From the NCBI GenBank assembly GCA_000509225.1, contig BAOK01000002.1, forward strand, positions 500,496 to 564,495: a DNA stretch of 64,000 nucleotides, written 5' to 3'. The position numbers were made by a program, and so were the translations under genes. The notes below the pieces were generated by a model. It was given only the letters and a program-made list of their open reading frames with translations. It had not been told where the DNA came from and ran no database searches. The stretch is from Parvibaculaceae bacterium Mf 1.05b.01 (GTDB lineage: Bacteria > Pseudomonadota > Alphaproteobacteria > Parvibaculales > Parvibaculaceae). Of the stretch, positions 16,501 to 24,085 are shown piece after piece (position 1 is the first letter of the stretch; each line of letters opens with the position of its first letter).

Positions 16501-16808
16501 CCGGGGCACTTGCACGTTTCTCGAAAAGCTATGAGCTAGAAGGCGGCGGAGAGATTTTGCCTGAATTCCGTGTGGGCTGGTTTCATGAGATGAAGGCAGA
16601 TGCGCCAAATTCTGTGTCTCAGTTTGCATTTGGTAGCTCGCCGTTTACCACGCGTGGCGCAACGCCGGCTCGAGATTCGATCAATCTAGGAGCAGGTGTG
16701 AAATTCTTGGACGTTGATGGATTCAGCGGTGCCATTCAGTATGACTCCGAGTTTAAGGATCGTTATCTCGGCAATACGTTGACCGTTAAGGTGCGCTGGG
16801 AGTTCTAA
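13566..16808 (+). CDS. Autotransporter (type Va secretion) protein
   Basis: A 1080-residue protein. The signal peptide (FLRRHKFVLASSVALTAMVL..., cleavage near GQA/AQI) is followed by a long Gly/Ser/Thr/Asn-rich passenger with repeated VNNG, ITNDG and INDG turns typical of a right-handed beta-helix. The C-terminal barrel runs from about residue 800 (IGVWGQAYGFN.., FSAFGGGLAVGVDA.., AGAALNYGQTRV) to the end VKVRWEF. No protease or lipase motif is visible in the passenger, so an adhesin-like role is likeliest. The ATG at 13566 follows a GGGGGG ribosome site, and the TTG at 13563 is not needed. Bases 13376-13565 hold no gene. Confidence 0.93.
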   Translation: MSFSEFLRRHKFVLASSVALTAMVLASEGQAAQICVGAPSALGGAPDGNIILAGDCTVEASEQPVTPNTSATVPTATTTQKLVVGTAISEIIVEQGAGILNIGNGVLGHAILSGSIGGASVGTITNDGFLTTDSNQASAVAISQPGALVVNNGTTTGSTTQTAVIATHDQLVPVGSAAIFAGGFFGQPQQTGDVTINQGSADSAGSIIHHGTQFGPAILVQNTSGDVAINNFQGEIFGPSPIAIDTAGTISIVNGIDGTTTGTIKSTKDNISAIAIGKGIFGPNTPTSFSIVNNSGSTISANGGATGSAFFIGEIGPGASAGMITNHGIVSNPDDVGFALLRPGGIAGGGVTFANDGIVNGEVALGSPLDKFIMQGGIVNGSILARTGTGHVEVSADSRINGSLASSTGAVIGDRSSVDTSLNFGTLIFTQDAALTVGHDPRNAVLNNNVFFSQLSADLRTTQDGTGTVNYLFETDINQSVGTDGAGLKALNFLSGESLLRTSGASYHVANSTIGSGAKLTLVPDAGTTFVGAGFVGKTGNRLSGDLTVNGTLDLGQGTLRLSSGPAGSTGAVSVATGGTIATTITADGPNDSRAGQTAATVSGSEMLGQIINDGTVSIASGARVIPTIAAGVTVSDGARYNFITSGGEDGGPAASVGTGILVSSAGDVDFGLFRGDSVLINGLASDVYLVANPGAAAGTVLENLAISVSGSDIVDRLVEFASPTGQAEGQTLFAELLSIPTAAEIEVALTQLAPDVSGGASQGASAAQGGASNTVNTRSEGVQNALLAGETGVAAGDDLTAPIGVWGQAYGFNALQDQRRSVQGFSAFGGGLAVGVDAVVADNLVAGAALNYGQTRVDGRGSLSSNRTDVDSYQATFYGVYQGDPWYVQSQFGYAFQQFDARRSVSVGALRETPTADFDGDVFSAGASAGYPVNIGDLRFTPSVSLDYVQSRQDAYTEKGAPTTALSVNENRDESLKAGALARFSKSYELEGGGEILPEFRVGWFHEMKADAPNSVSQFAFGSSPFTTRGATPARDSINLGAGVKFLDVDGFSGAIQYDSEFKDRYLGNTLTVKVRWEF

Positions 16809-16942
16809 ACCTCTCTAGCGAAGACGATAGCGATGTTTGTCTTGGGGCTGACGGGGAAACCTGTTGGCCCCATTCCTCTTTGACGCAATGCTTGCGCTTG
16901 GACCCACGCTCTCCCTATCATTTGTGAAAAATGGGGGATGGG

Positions 16943-18145
16943 ATGGCGAAACAGGTAACGGCAGACAAGCCTCTTGCGGGCGTTCGTATCATCGAACTAT
17001 CGACGATGGTGACGGCATCCCTTTCTTCGATGATGCTTGCGGCTCAAGGTGCCGATGTCATCAAGGTGGAGCCTGTCGGTATTGGCGATCCGATGCGGTT
17101 TATCGGTAGTCAGAAGAACGGCATCTCTGCGCTCTTTGCGAACTGCAACCGTGGCAAACGGGCGTTGGCGGTTAATCTCAAAGATCCGAAAGGTCAGGAC
17201 CTGCTGCAACGCCTTGCGGCCGACGCTGATGTGCTGGTGCATAACTACCGGGACGGTGTTATGCGGCGCTTGAATCTGGGAAGCGACCAGCTCCGCACGG
17301 CGAACCCCAAGCTCATCTATGCCGCCATTACCGGCTTTGGTAAAGAGGGGCCCAAAGCGCAGGACCCGGCTTACGATCATGTGATCCAGGCGCTGACGGG
17401 CTATACCGGCGTGCAAGCTGAAGGCGGGGCACCAGAATATATGAAGACGCTCGTGGCCGACAAAATCACGGCCTACACCGTGGCGCAAGGGATCACTGCG
17501 GCTCTTTTGGCGCGCGCGTCGACGGGCGAGGGGCAGCATATTGATCTCTCAATGCTTCAGTCCTGTCTCTTTTTCCTGTGGCCGGATGGCATGATGCGCC
17601 AGACATTGCTCGCAGACGACGTCACCGACTTCGCCCCCATGGCGGACTATTACCGCGTGTCGGCAACTGCAGATGGGCATATTTCGATCGCGGCGGCGAC
17701 GGATGATCACTGGCGCGGCATCTCATCTGTTATTAATCGCCCTGAGATCATGGAAGACGATCGGTTCAATTCGATTTTTGCGCGCAGCGCCAATGTCGCG
17801 GTTTTGTTGAGGGAGCTTGATGGCGCATTTACGCACCTCTCGACGGAAGACGCGTTAGCTCAACTCAAGGCACATGATATTCCTTGTGCCGCCTGCCTCT
17901 TTCCCGATGAAGTGATCGCCAACGAGCAAGTAGCCGCGGTTGGCGCTCTTGGTCTCGAAGAGCACCCTTTGCTCGGGCCTGTGCGGGTCGCTGAACCTCC
18001 TGTCCAATTGGCTGGTATGCAGGCTCATATTGACCAACCCTGTCCGGCCCATGGGCAGCATTCCTTTGAGATTGCACGAGAGGCAGGATTGGAGGAGGCG
18101 GAGATTTCGGCCATGCAGGAAGTAGGCGTTCTCACAGGCAACTGA
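16943..18145 (+). CDS. CaiB/BaiF family (class III) CoA-transferase
   Basis: A 400-residue family III CoA transferase. Hallmarks are LAGVRIIELSTMVTAS..AAQGADVIKVEP at the N-terminus, FANCNRGKRALAVNLKDPKGQDLLQRLAADADVLVHNYRDGVMRRLNLG, and YAAITGFGKEGP with DPAYDHVIQALTG, where the conserved Asp forms the acyl-anhydride intermediate. It moves CoA between carboxylic acids, probably during uptake of an organic acid or degradation of a fatty or aromatic acid. The ATG at 16943 is chosen over 16931 because GGGGGA precedes it. Its stop directly abuts that of the MATE gene on the other strand. Confidence 0.94.
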   Translation: MAKQVTADKPLAGVRIIELSTMVTASLSSMMLAAQGADVIKVEPVGIGDPMRFIGSQKNGISALFANCNRGKRALAVNLKDPKGQDLLQRLAADADVLVHNYRDGVMRRLNLGSDQLRTANPKLIYAAITGFGKEGPKAQDPAYDHVIQALTGYTGVQAEGGAPEYMKTLVADKITAYTVAQGITAALLARASTGEGQHIDLSMLQSCLFFLWPDGMMRQTLLADDVTDFAPMADYYRVSATADGHISIAAATDDHWRGISSVINRPEIMEDDRFNSIFARSANVAVLLRELDGAFTHLSTEDALAQLKAHDIPCAACLFPDEVIANEQVAAVGALGLEEHPLLGPVRVAEPPVQLAGMQAHIDQPCPAHGQHSFEIAREAGLEEAEISAMQEVGVLTGN

Positions 18146-19579
18146 TTACACTTTGATTGTTTTCCATTTGCCGCGCCGGAAGCGCTCAGCGAGCATGATC
18201 CCCTTAATCAGATAGTCCAGCAGCAGGACCGACCAGACAAGTTGGATTGAACCTTCCCAATAGAGTGCGATCAGCATTGCGGGGAAGACGCGAAACACGA
18301 ACAGGCCGGTGAAAATCGCAAAGAGCGGGAACCGAGTATCGCCTGCCCCGCGCAAGGCCCCCGCGATGACAAATTCGATTGCCATCAAAGGTTGGGCGAT
18401 CCCCAATATCCAAATGAAGTCGACCGTGAGCCCTATGACTTCTGCATCGTCGATGAACCAGCCTGCGAGCATAGGGGCCATGGCAATCAATGCGGCGCCC
18501 AGTGCGCCCATAAAGAGCATGGACATAGCCAGCGACCGCCAGCCTGACCGCATCGCGGCATCGGGATCATTTGCGCCGAGGTGCTGTCCAACAAGGGTGG
18601 AGGCAGCGATTGAGAAGCCGTTGCCGGGCAGGAAGGAGATAGAGAGGATCTGCACGCCGATCTGATAAGCGGTGAATTCTGCTGTGCCATAGACGCTCAT
18701 CAGTGCCATGAAACTTAAGATGCCGATTTGAAAGACCATGCCTTCGATCGAGGCGGGGTAGCCAATATGCAGGATGCGGCGGCTCATGCCCCAATCAAAA
18801 TGAAAGCCTTTGAGCAGTGGCTTCAGGAGCAGAAGACCGCGGCTCCACATGATCCAATAGACCGCGAGTTGCACGAACATGGCGATGGCTGATGCCATGC
18901 CAGCGCCTGCGACGCCAAGTGCAGGCGCGCCAAGATTGCCGTAGATCAGCACCCAATTCAGAAACAAGTTCAGAAGGTTGGCGAGAATTCCGATATAAAG
19001 CGGCATGCGGGCATCGCCTGCTGCGCGCAAGGCAGCAGCGAAGATGAACCCCAGCACAAAGGGGACATTGCCGACTAAGAGCCAAAAGAGATAGTCGCTG
19101 CCATAGGCGATGACGCCGTCAGTGACGCCCATAATGCCGATCATGGGTTCAAGAATCGGCAGGACAAAAAACCAGGAGACCAGGCCAAAGACGATACCCA
19201 TGATGATGGATTGGCGAAGCGCCTGATCTGCTTCCTGGCGGTTACCTCCTCCAATCGCGCGGGCGAGAATGGCCACCAGGCCCGTGGACAAGGCCATCAC
19301 CAGGGTCTGGATCATCCAATAGATCTGTCCTGCGGCGCCAACACCGGCAACTGCTTCGACGCCTAAGTCGCCCACCATCATGAAGTCGGCCCAGCGCACC
19401 ATGGTTTGAAGGGCCGAGGCGACAATGGTTGGCCAGGCGAGTTCCCATATGCCGAGAGATTGAGGCGCGGGCGCCAGCGCATTGGGACCACGTTCACGCA
19501 GGTCGAGAAGAGGAGAGGCAAGCTCTGGTTTGTCCTCGTCTACCGAGCGGTCGGTCTTGTTCTTGTGTTTGTCGCTCAC
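18146..19579 (-). CDS. MATE family multidrug/toxin exporter
   Basis: A 477-residue protein with twelve predicted membrane helices in two homologous halves, starting IWELAWPTIVASALQTMVRWADFMMVGDLG, the usual MATE opening. The second half begins MSRRILHIGYPASIEGMVFQIGIL. Such transporters export cationic drugs or metabolites with Na+ or H+ antiport across the inner membrane. The GTG at 19579 is the likely start because GGGAGA lies six bases upstream. The ATG at 19606 is poorly placed. The N-terminal 35 residues are charged and cytoplasmic. Confidence 0.94.
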   Translation of the reverse strand: MSDKHKNKTDRSVDEDKPELASPLLDLRERGPNALAPAPQSLGIWELAWPTIVASALQTMVRWADFMMVGDLGVEAVAGVGAAGQIYWMIQTLVMALSTGLVAILARAIGGGNRQEADQALRQSIIMGIVFGLVSWFFVLPILEPMIGIMGVTDGVIAYGSDYLFWLLVGNVPFVLGFIFAAALRAAGDARMPLYIGILANLLNLFLNWVLIYGNLGAPALGVAGAGMASAIAMFVQLAVYWIMWSRGLLLLKPLLKGFHFDWGMSRRILHIGYPASIEGMVFQIGILSFMALMSVYGTAEFTAYQIGVQILSISFLPGNGFSIAASTLVGQHLGANDPDAAMRSGWRSLAMSMLFMGALGAALIAMAPMLAGWFIDDAEVIGLTVDFIWILGIAQPLMAIEFVIAGALRGAGDTRFPLFAIFTGLFVFRVFPAMLIALYWEGSIQLVWSVLLLDYLIKGIMLAERFRRGKWKTIKV

Positions 19580-19669
19580 GCCTGTCTCCCAGCCCAGTCT
19601 GCTCACTTAAGCGGACTGGGGTACAAGCACAAGCAAAGAATTGGACAGGGCTAAGTGTGAGTTGAGAGG

Positions 19670-21052
19670 TTAGCTGTTTTCAGCGATCCGTTTTTTTATC
19701 TCTGCTGCAACCAGCCACAAACGATCCTGCCCCCAGGCGGTGAAGTCAGGCTCAGAGCCTGGCCCAGAAATCCGGAAACTAGGTACGCCCCAGAGCTGCA
19801 TGTCTTCCGTCATAACACGCTGGTTCTCTGCGACTTCCGCTTTCCAGGTGTCGCTTCCCAGATGCGGCTTTGCTTCCTTCCACGAGAGCCCGGCCGCCTC
19901 TACGACCTTCTTCATGCCGCGATCCGTGTCGATGCGAACGGCTTTTCTGAATGCAGCATCGAGAAAGGCACTGAGCAATTCTCGTCCTTTGTCTTGAGAC
20001 GCAGCCCAGGGAAATAGGGAATAGGCCCTTCGGACTGGTTCGCCGATAGGGTCATAGACAGGGCCGTAGCCGACACCCATGGCATCTGCTTCTCGTTTGG
20101 TGTCGCTGAATATGTAGCGGCCCTTGTTTTGTGTGCCAGGAACACCGCGCATGACCATTGGAAGCACAGGGCGGACAACGAGTTTCACGCCGCTCTCGTC
20201 TGCGAGCTCACAGGCTTTGTCAAAGATGATCGCTGTGTAGGGAGACCGAAGGGAGGGGAAAACCTCCAGGGTGATGGTGCCGGTGTCTTTGGTTGCGCCC
20301 CAATCAAGTGGTGGGCGATTGGCGACTGGTGCAGCGCTTTCTTTGTGTGCACCGCGTTCTTTGAGGCGGGCTTCGAGATGGTAGAGGCGGTCAATGCCCC
20401 AGAACCATTCACCGGCGTACCGGAAGGTGCCACCTGAATAGTGGCCTTCCTTCTGGAGCAATGCAGAATCCTCTGCCAAACGGTTTAGCGCTTCTTTGTC
20501 GTTCACTGTTCCGAGCTCATCGGCCAATGCCTGCAATGCACTATGATCTCCCACCCAAAGCAAATCGCTTACTGGAGCTACCCGGTCGACAAAATCGGCT
20601 GGACTTGCTGCGGCCAATATCTGAGCTGCGAGCAACCGATCATCGTCTCTTGGCAGCGTGCCCGCATTTCCAGGGAAGCTGACATTATAGTGGGGTGCCA
20701 CAGCTGCGGCGTCGCGTCGTGCGTAGGAGGCTAGATCTTCGGGGTAGGGCTGGTTTTTTCCCCCAGTGGCGTTGATGAGGTGCGGCACGATCTCAATGTC
20801 ATAGGCAGCCGCCAACTCTGTCAGTTTCTGAGCACTCAAATGACTATAGGGATCATCAAGTTGATGAAAATACTCGACCCTGTGTGGCGCGCCGGACTTC
20901 TGGCGTTCAGCTTCTGAGGCATCCCGTTGCTTCTGCAAACGGACAGGATCCATCATCCGGTTCAGCATTAAAGACATCAGAACCCGGATGGGTTTGGGAG
21001 GATCTACTGTAATAGAAGGGTTTGGATTGTCTTTTTTTGATGGTTCTAACAT
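19670..21052 (-). CDS. Double DsbA/HCCA-isomerase-like thioredoxin-fold protein
   Basis: A 460-residue protein formed by two thioredoxin-fold domains of the DsbA/2-hydroxychromene-2-carboxylate isomerase (kappa GST) type in tandem. Domain one starts near residue 53 (HRVEYFHQLDDPYSHLSAQKL). Domain two starts near residue 255 (ITLEVFPSLRSPYTAIIFDKA) and ends with the cis-Pro segment LWGVPSFRISG. Both lack the CxxC of disulfide oxidases and have the S/D-PYS/T motif of HCCA isomerases, which use glutathione. There is no signal peptide, so it is cytoplasmic. The start at 21052 follows GGGAG. A 17-bp palindrome 31 bp upstream recurs before the GST-like gene at 24086. Confidence 0.85.
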   Translation of the reverse strand: MLEPSKKDNPNPSITVDPPKPIRVLMSLMLNRMMDPVRLQKQRDASEAERQKSGAPHRVEYFHQLDDPYSHLSAQKLTELAAAYDIEIVPHLINATGGKNQPYPEDLASYARRDAAAVAPHYNVSFPGNAGTLPRDDDRLLAAQILAAASPADFVDRVAPVSDLLWVGDHSALQALADELGTVNDKEALNRLAEDSALLQKEGHYSGGTFRYAGEWFWGIDRLYHLEARLKERGAHKESAAPVANRPPLDWGATKDTGTITLEVFPSLRSPYTAIIFDKACELADESGVKLVVRPVLPMVMRGVPGTQNKGRYIFSDTKREADAMGVGYGPVYDPIGEPVRRAYSLFPWAASQDKGRELLSAFLDAAFRKAVRIDTDRGMKKVVEAAGLSWKEAKPHLGSDTWKAEVAENQRVMTEDMQLWGVPSFRISGPGSEPDFTAWGQDRLWLVAAEIKKRIAENS

Positions 21053-21082
21053 TGAGCGTCTCCCTACATCGGACGTAATTAT

Positions 21083-21099
21083 TGGCACTATTAATGCCA
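21083..21099 (-). promoter_or_regulatory. 17-bp palindromic operator, copy 1
   Basis: TGGCACTATTAATGCCA has inverted arms TGGCA/TGCCA around a 7-bp AT-rich centre. It lies 31 bp before the thioredoxin-fold gene at 21052. It matches 15 of 17 positions with the site at 23998-24014 before the GST-like gene, so one regulator may control both. Confidence 0.55.
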
Positions 21100-21135
21100 T
21101 TAGTCCAGCATTGCAGGATCACATGCGTGCGAAAT

Positions 21136-21181
21136 CGATCAGTGGTTGGTGAAAATTGATCGCTGCGTAAAGCGTTTTACG
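21136..21181 (+). promoter_or_regulatory. Inverted repeats upstream of the second CYP153 gene
   Basis: Two palindromes lie in the leader of the P450 gene at 21275. CGATCA-N15-TGATCG spans 21136-21162 and CGTAAA-GCGT-TTTACG spans 21166-21181. Either could be an operator. The nearby TetR gene at 22538-23182 is a candidate binder (inference). Confidence 0.4.
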
Positions 21182-21274
21182 TTGTTAGGATATGTAATTC
21201 GCAATTTGTCTTTAGCGAGTTTATTGGGGTCAGCGTGTGCCGCACGGCGCACTGCTGAATGGAGGAGCCAAACC

Positions 21275-22531
21275 ATGAGCGAAGCTGCAGTTATGTCTGA
21301 TGCTGCGTCCGAGGACGCCTATTCACTACCACTCGATAAAATCAATGTTGGTCAGCCCCATCTCTTTAAAGAGAATGCGATCTGGCCCTATTTCGAACGG
21401 TTGCGCAATGAAGACCCGGTTCACTTCTGCGCCGAGAGTGACTACGGGCCCTATTGGTCGGTCACGAAGTATAATGACATCATGAAAGTGGATACCAATC
21501 ACGGCATCTATTCTTCAGAGTCAGGTCTTGGCGGCATCACGATCCGTGACCCAATGGCTGATTTCCAACTACCCATGTTTATTGCGATGGATCAGCCAAA
21601 GCATGACGTGCAACGGAAAACCGTGAGTCCGATTGTTGCGCCAGGCAATCTTGCGATCCTTGAGGGTGTCATCCGGGAACGGGCTGGCAAGATCCTCGAT
21701 GGGTTACCTCTGAACGAAACTTTTAACTGGGTTGATCGCGTATCGATTGAACTCACAACCCAGATGTTGGCGACGCTGTTTGATTTTCCCTGGGAAGATC
21801 GGCGCAAGCTCACCTACTGGTCTGATGTGGCAACAGCGGACATTAACGGCCCGCTTATCTCGTCGATGGATGAGCGCCGCGAAATTCTTATGGAATGCGC
21901 GGAGTATTTCACGCGGCTTTGGAATGAGCGTGTGAATTCACCAAAACCCAATGGGGATCTCATTTCGATGCTTGCCCATGGCGAAGCCACGAGAAACATG
22001 GAGCCGATGGAATATCTTGGCAATGTCATTCTTCTGATTGTTGGAGGGAATGACACGACGCGCAACTCCATCACCGGTGGCTTGCTGGCGCTGAATGAGC
22101 ACCCTGAGCAATATGACAAGCTGCGCGCGGATCACAATCTGATTGAGACCATGGTGCCGGAGATTATTCGCTGGCAGACGCCATTGGCGCACATGCGCCG
22201 CACCGCGCTTGAAGACACAGAGCTTGGTGGCAAGCAGATCAAGAAGGGCGATAAGGTTGTGATGTGGTACGTCTCTGGCAATCGGGACGGCGAGGTAATT
22301 GAAAACCCCAATCAGTTCATCATTGATCGAGAGCGGCCTCGCCAACATCTTTCCTTCGGGTTCGGCATTCATCGCTGCGTCGGCAACCGCCTGGCGGAAA
22401 TGCAGCTGCGCGTGCTTTGGGAAGAGATTATGAAGCGTTTTGACCGCATTGAAGTTGTAGGGGAGCCGGTGCGGGTTCTCTCCAACTTTGTCAAAGGTTT
22501 CGAACAGCTTCCTGTTCAAATCAAAGGCTGA
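21275..22531 (+). CDS. Cytochrome P450, CYP153-type, second paralogue
   Basis: A 418-residue paralogue of the P450 at 1004. The two align without large gaps (HLFKENAIWPYFERLRNEDPVHF against HLFRDDTWRPWFERLRREDPVHF). The I-helix GGNDTTRNSITGG and haem loop FGFGIHRCVGNRLAE with Cys368 are intact, and EMQLRVLWEEIMKRF is the CYP153 signature. Expected role: terminal hydroxylation of an aliphatic chain with ferredoxin-supplied electrons. The ATG at 21275 has GGAGGA nine bases upstream. The reading frame stays open 43 codons further but that extension has no ribosome site. The TetR gene downstream converges on it with a 6-bp gap. Confidence 0.93.
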   Translation: MSEAAVMSDAASEDAYSLPLDKINVGQPHLFKENAIWPYFERLRNEDPVHFCAESDYGPYWSVTKYNDIMKVDTNHGIYSSESGLGGITIRDPMADFQLPMFIAMDQPKHDVQRKTVSPIVAPGNLAILEGVIRERAGKILDGLPLNETFNWVDRVSIELTTQMLATLFDFPWEDRRKLTYWSDVATADINGPLISSMDERREILMECAEYFTRLWNERVNSPKPNGDLISMLAHGEATRNMEPMEYLGNVILLIVGGNDTTRNSITGGLLALNEHPEQYDKLRADHNLIETMVPEIIRWQTPLAHMRRTALEDTELGGKQIKKGDKVVMWYVSGNRDGEVIENPNQFIIDRERPRQHLSFGFGIHRCVGNRLAEMQLRVLWEEIMKRFDRIEVVGEPVRVLSNFVKGFEQLPVQIKG

Positions 22532-22537
22532 CCAGTC

Positions 22538-23182
22538 TCAATCGGTTGGAAGTGGCGGCAGGGGCGTGCAAGACAGTTTGCGCGCCTCTTCTTTTTCTAC
22601 GCCGAGGATCAAGAGCAGAATGTAGGCGCAGTTTTCGATGACGGGTTGATCCAGACCGGTTTCGAATTTGTCGCGGATGACGCCGGCTAGGGCGCCCAGT
22701 AAGAAGGGCTCAAGGGTGATTTCGTCATGTTCAATAAAGCGGCCTGTCTCGATGCCGTTTTGAATGTCGCGCTTTGCGCTTTCGCCGCTTGCTTCGCGGA
22801 TCTGGTCCATCGGTAAGTCAGACTTATAAAGGAACCAAGCCCATAGAGGGTCTTTGGCAATTGCTGTCAGCATGTGCCGGACGCTGATCGAAACGACATC
22901 TGCCGAGTCTTCCATGTCGCAGGTCAGGTCATCCAATCGTTCGGTCAGTTGTCGCGCCTTTGTTCGGACAATAGGAACCAGCACATCCATCTTTGTTTTG
23001 AAGTGTGTGTAAAAGGTGCCGTGACCAACGTCAGCGACATCGGTGATGTCCTGAATTTTGACTGCGTCAAACCCCCTTGCATGCATGAGTTCTTCGGCCG
23101 CTTCCAGAATACGTGCGCGCGCTTGCAGGCGCTTTCGCTCCACACGGCTGACCGGTGTTCGTTCCATTTCAATGAGGTCCAT
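22538..23182 (-). CDS. TetR/AcrR family transcriptional regulator
   Basis: A 214-residue regulator with the TetR helix-turn-helix at about residues 15-62 (RARILEAAEELMHARGFDAVKIQDITDVADVGHGTFYTHFKTK) and a helical C-terminal domain. It converges on the second CYP153 gene, leaving only six bases between the stops, so the two are likely a regulator-target pair even though they do not share a promoter (inference). The ATG at 23182 is preceded by GGGAGA. The long upstream region carries TGATAATATCA at 23253-23263, a possible operator. Confidence 0.92.
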   Translation of the reverse strand: MDLIEMERTPVSRVERKRLQARARILEAAEELMHARGFDAVKIQDITDVADVGHGTFYTHFKTKMDVLVPIVRTKARQLTERLDDLTCDMEDSADVVSISVRHMLTAIAKDPLWAWFLYKSDLPMDQIREASGESAKRDIQNGIETGRFIEHDEITLEPFLLGALAGVIRDKFETGLDQPVIENCAYILLLILGVEKEEARKLSCTPLPPLPTD

Positions 23183-23495
23183 CGTGGTCTCCCTGTTTCT
23201 TTCCCGACAGGACAGGTCCGTCAGCTCAGTTTGTTATGACTTGCATCATATTTGATAATATCATCATTCATGGCGAAGAAATCAAGGTGGGTAGGCATCC
23301 TTCAGGAATCTCTTGGTTTTCCGACCTCCGAGAACCGGCTTTGGGCAAACCCGCCCGGCATTTCTTGCTCGCTGGTTTCTGTGCAAGCAGATGTTCAATT
23401 TTGTTAGGGCTGCCGTGTGTCAACGTGCGGCAGGCTCGGTTATGGTCCGGCTAGAACACGACACCTGGTACCCAGCTACCTGAAAGGTCTGAGAC
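23183..23495. promoter_or_regulatory. Divergent intergenic region with TGATA-N-TATCA palindrome
   Basis: This 313-bp stretch between the TetR gene and the NTF2-like gene has no coding potential that I can support. An 11-bp palindrome TGATAATATCA lies at 23253-23263 in an AT-rich tract that probably holds the TetR promoter. A related TGATAGTATCA is at 63555-63565. The half nearer the NTF2-like gene shows nothing distinctive. Confidence 0.35.
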
Positions 23496-23930
23496 ATGAT
23501 TGAGAAATGCATTGCTGATTGGCACGAATATATCATCGGCAAAAAGCCGGGTGGACTTGAGGCGCTGATCGCTGATGAGTGCGTCTTTATCTCGCCAATC
23601 GTTTTCAAGCCGCAGGTTGGCAAGGACCTGACTCTGGCTTACCTGCGTGCGGCGGGCGGAACGCTTGGGGGTCAAGGAACGCCTGGTGAGGACAAGCCTG
23701 CTGAGAATTCTGGGAAATTCAAATACACCAAGGAAATTCTCGCTGGAAACCACGCTATGCTTGAGTTTGAGACCGAAATGGACGGCAAATATGTGAATGG
23801 TGTCGACATCATCACCTGCAATGATCAAGGCAAAATCATTGAATTCAAGGTCATGATCCGCCCCCTTCAGGCTGTCAATGCGGTCCATGCCGCCATGGGC
23901 GCGATGTTGGAAAAAATGAAAGCGGCATAA
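23496..23930 (+). CDS. NTF2-like/SnoaL-fold protein
   Basis: A 144-residue protein of the nuclear transport factor 2-like superfamily: an N-terminal helix (IEKCIADWHEYIIGKKPGGLEALIADECVFISPIVFKP), then a curved sheet region ending GVDIITCNDQGKIIEFKVMIRPLQAV. This fold is used by ketosteroid isomerases, SnoaL cyclases and small-molecule binding proteins. No clear catalytic Asp pair can be assigned, so function is unknown. The ATG has AAAGG upstream. A terminator follows directly. Confidence 0.85.
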   Translation: MIEKCIADWHEYIIGKKPGGLEALIADECVFISPIVFKPQVGKDLTLAYLRAAGGTLGGQGTPGEDKPAENSGKFKYTKEILAGNHAMLEFETEMDGKYVNGVDIITCNDQGKIIEFKVMIRPLQAVNAVHAAMGAMLEKMKAA

Positions 23931-23953
23931 GCGCTTCGGCAGGACCAGTCGAG

Positions 23954-23980
23954 AAAGCCCGCTCTTTTGCGGGTTTTTTT
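23954..23980 (+). terminator. Intrinsic terminator
   Basis: CCCGC and GCGGG form the stem with a TCTTTT loop, preceded by AAAG and followed by seven T residues. It ends the NTF2-like gene. Confidence 0.92.
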
Positions 23981-23997
23981 GTGGTCAAACCAAGAAT

Positions 23998-24014
23998 TGA
24001 CACTAATAATGCCA
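23998..24014 (+). promoter_or_regulatory. 17-bp palindromic operator, copy 2
   Basis: TGACACTAATAATGCCA differs at only two positions from the site before the thioredoxin-fold gene (21083-21099). It lies 72 bp before the GST-like gene start and includes TTGACA, which could be the -35 hexamer. Confidence 0.55.
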
Positions 24015-24085
24015 ACTTCTACGGTAGTGGCAAGAAAACGATGGCGGACCGGCTTTCACCGGCTCCGTCCGCATGGGAGGTTTGC

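Noticed and set aside
16843-16872. Terminator after the autotransporter
   Set aside because: Six-base arms TGGGGC/GCCCCA enclose an 18-nt loop and no clean T-run follows.
21146-21274. 43-codon N-terminal extension of the second CYP153
   Set aside because: No ribosome site before it, it overlaps operator-like repeats, and the paralogue at 1004 has no such extension.
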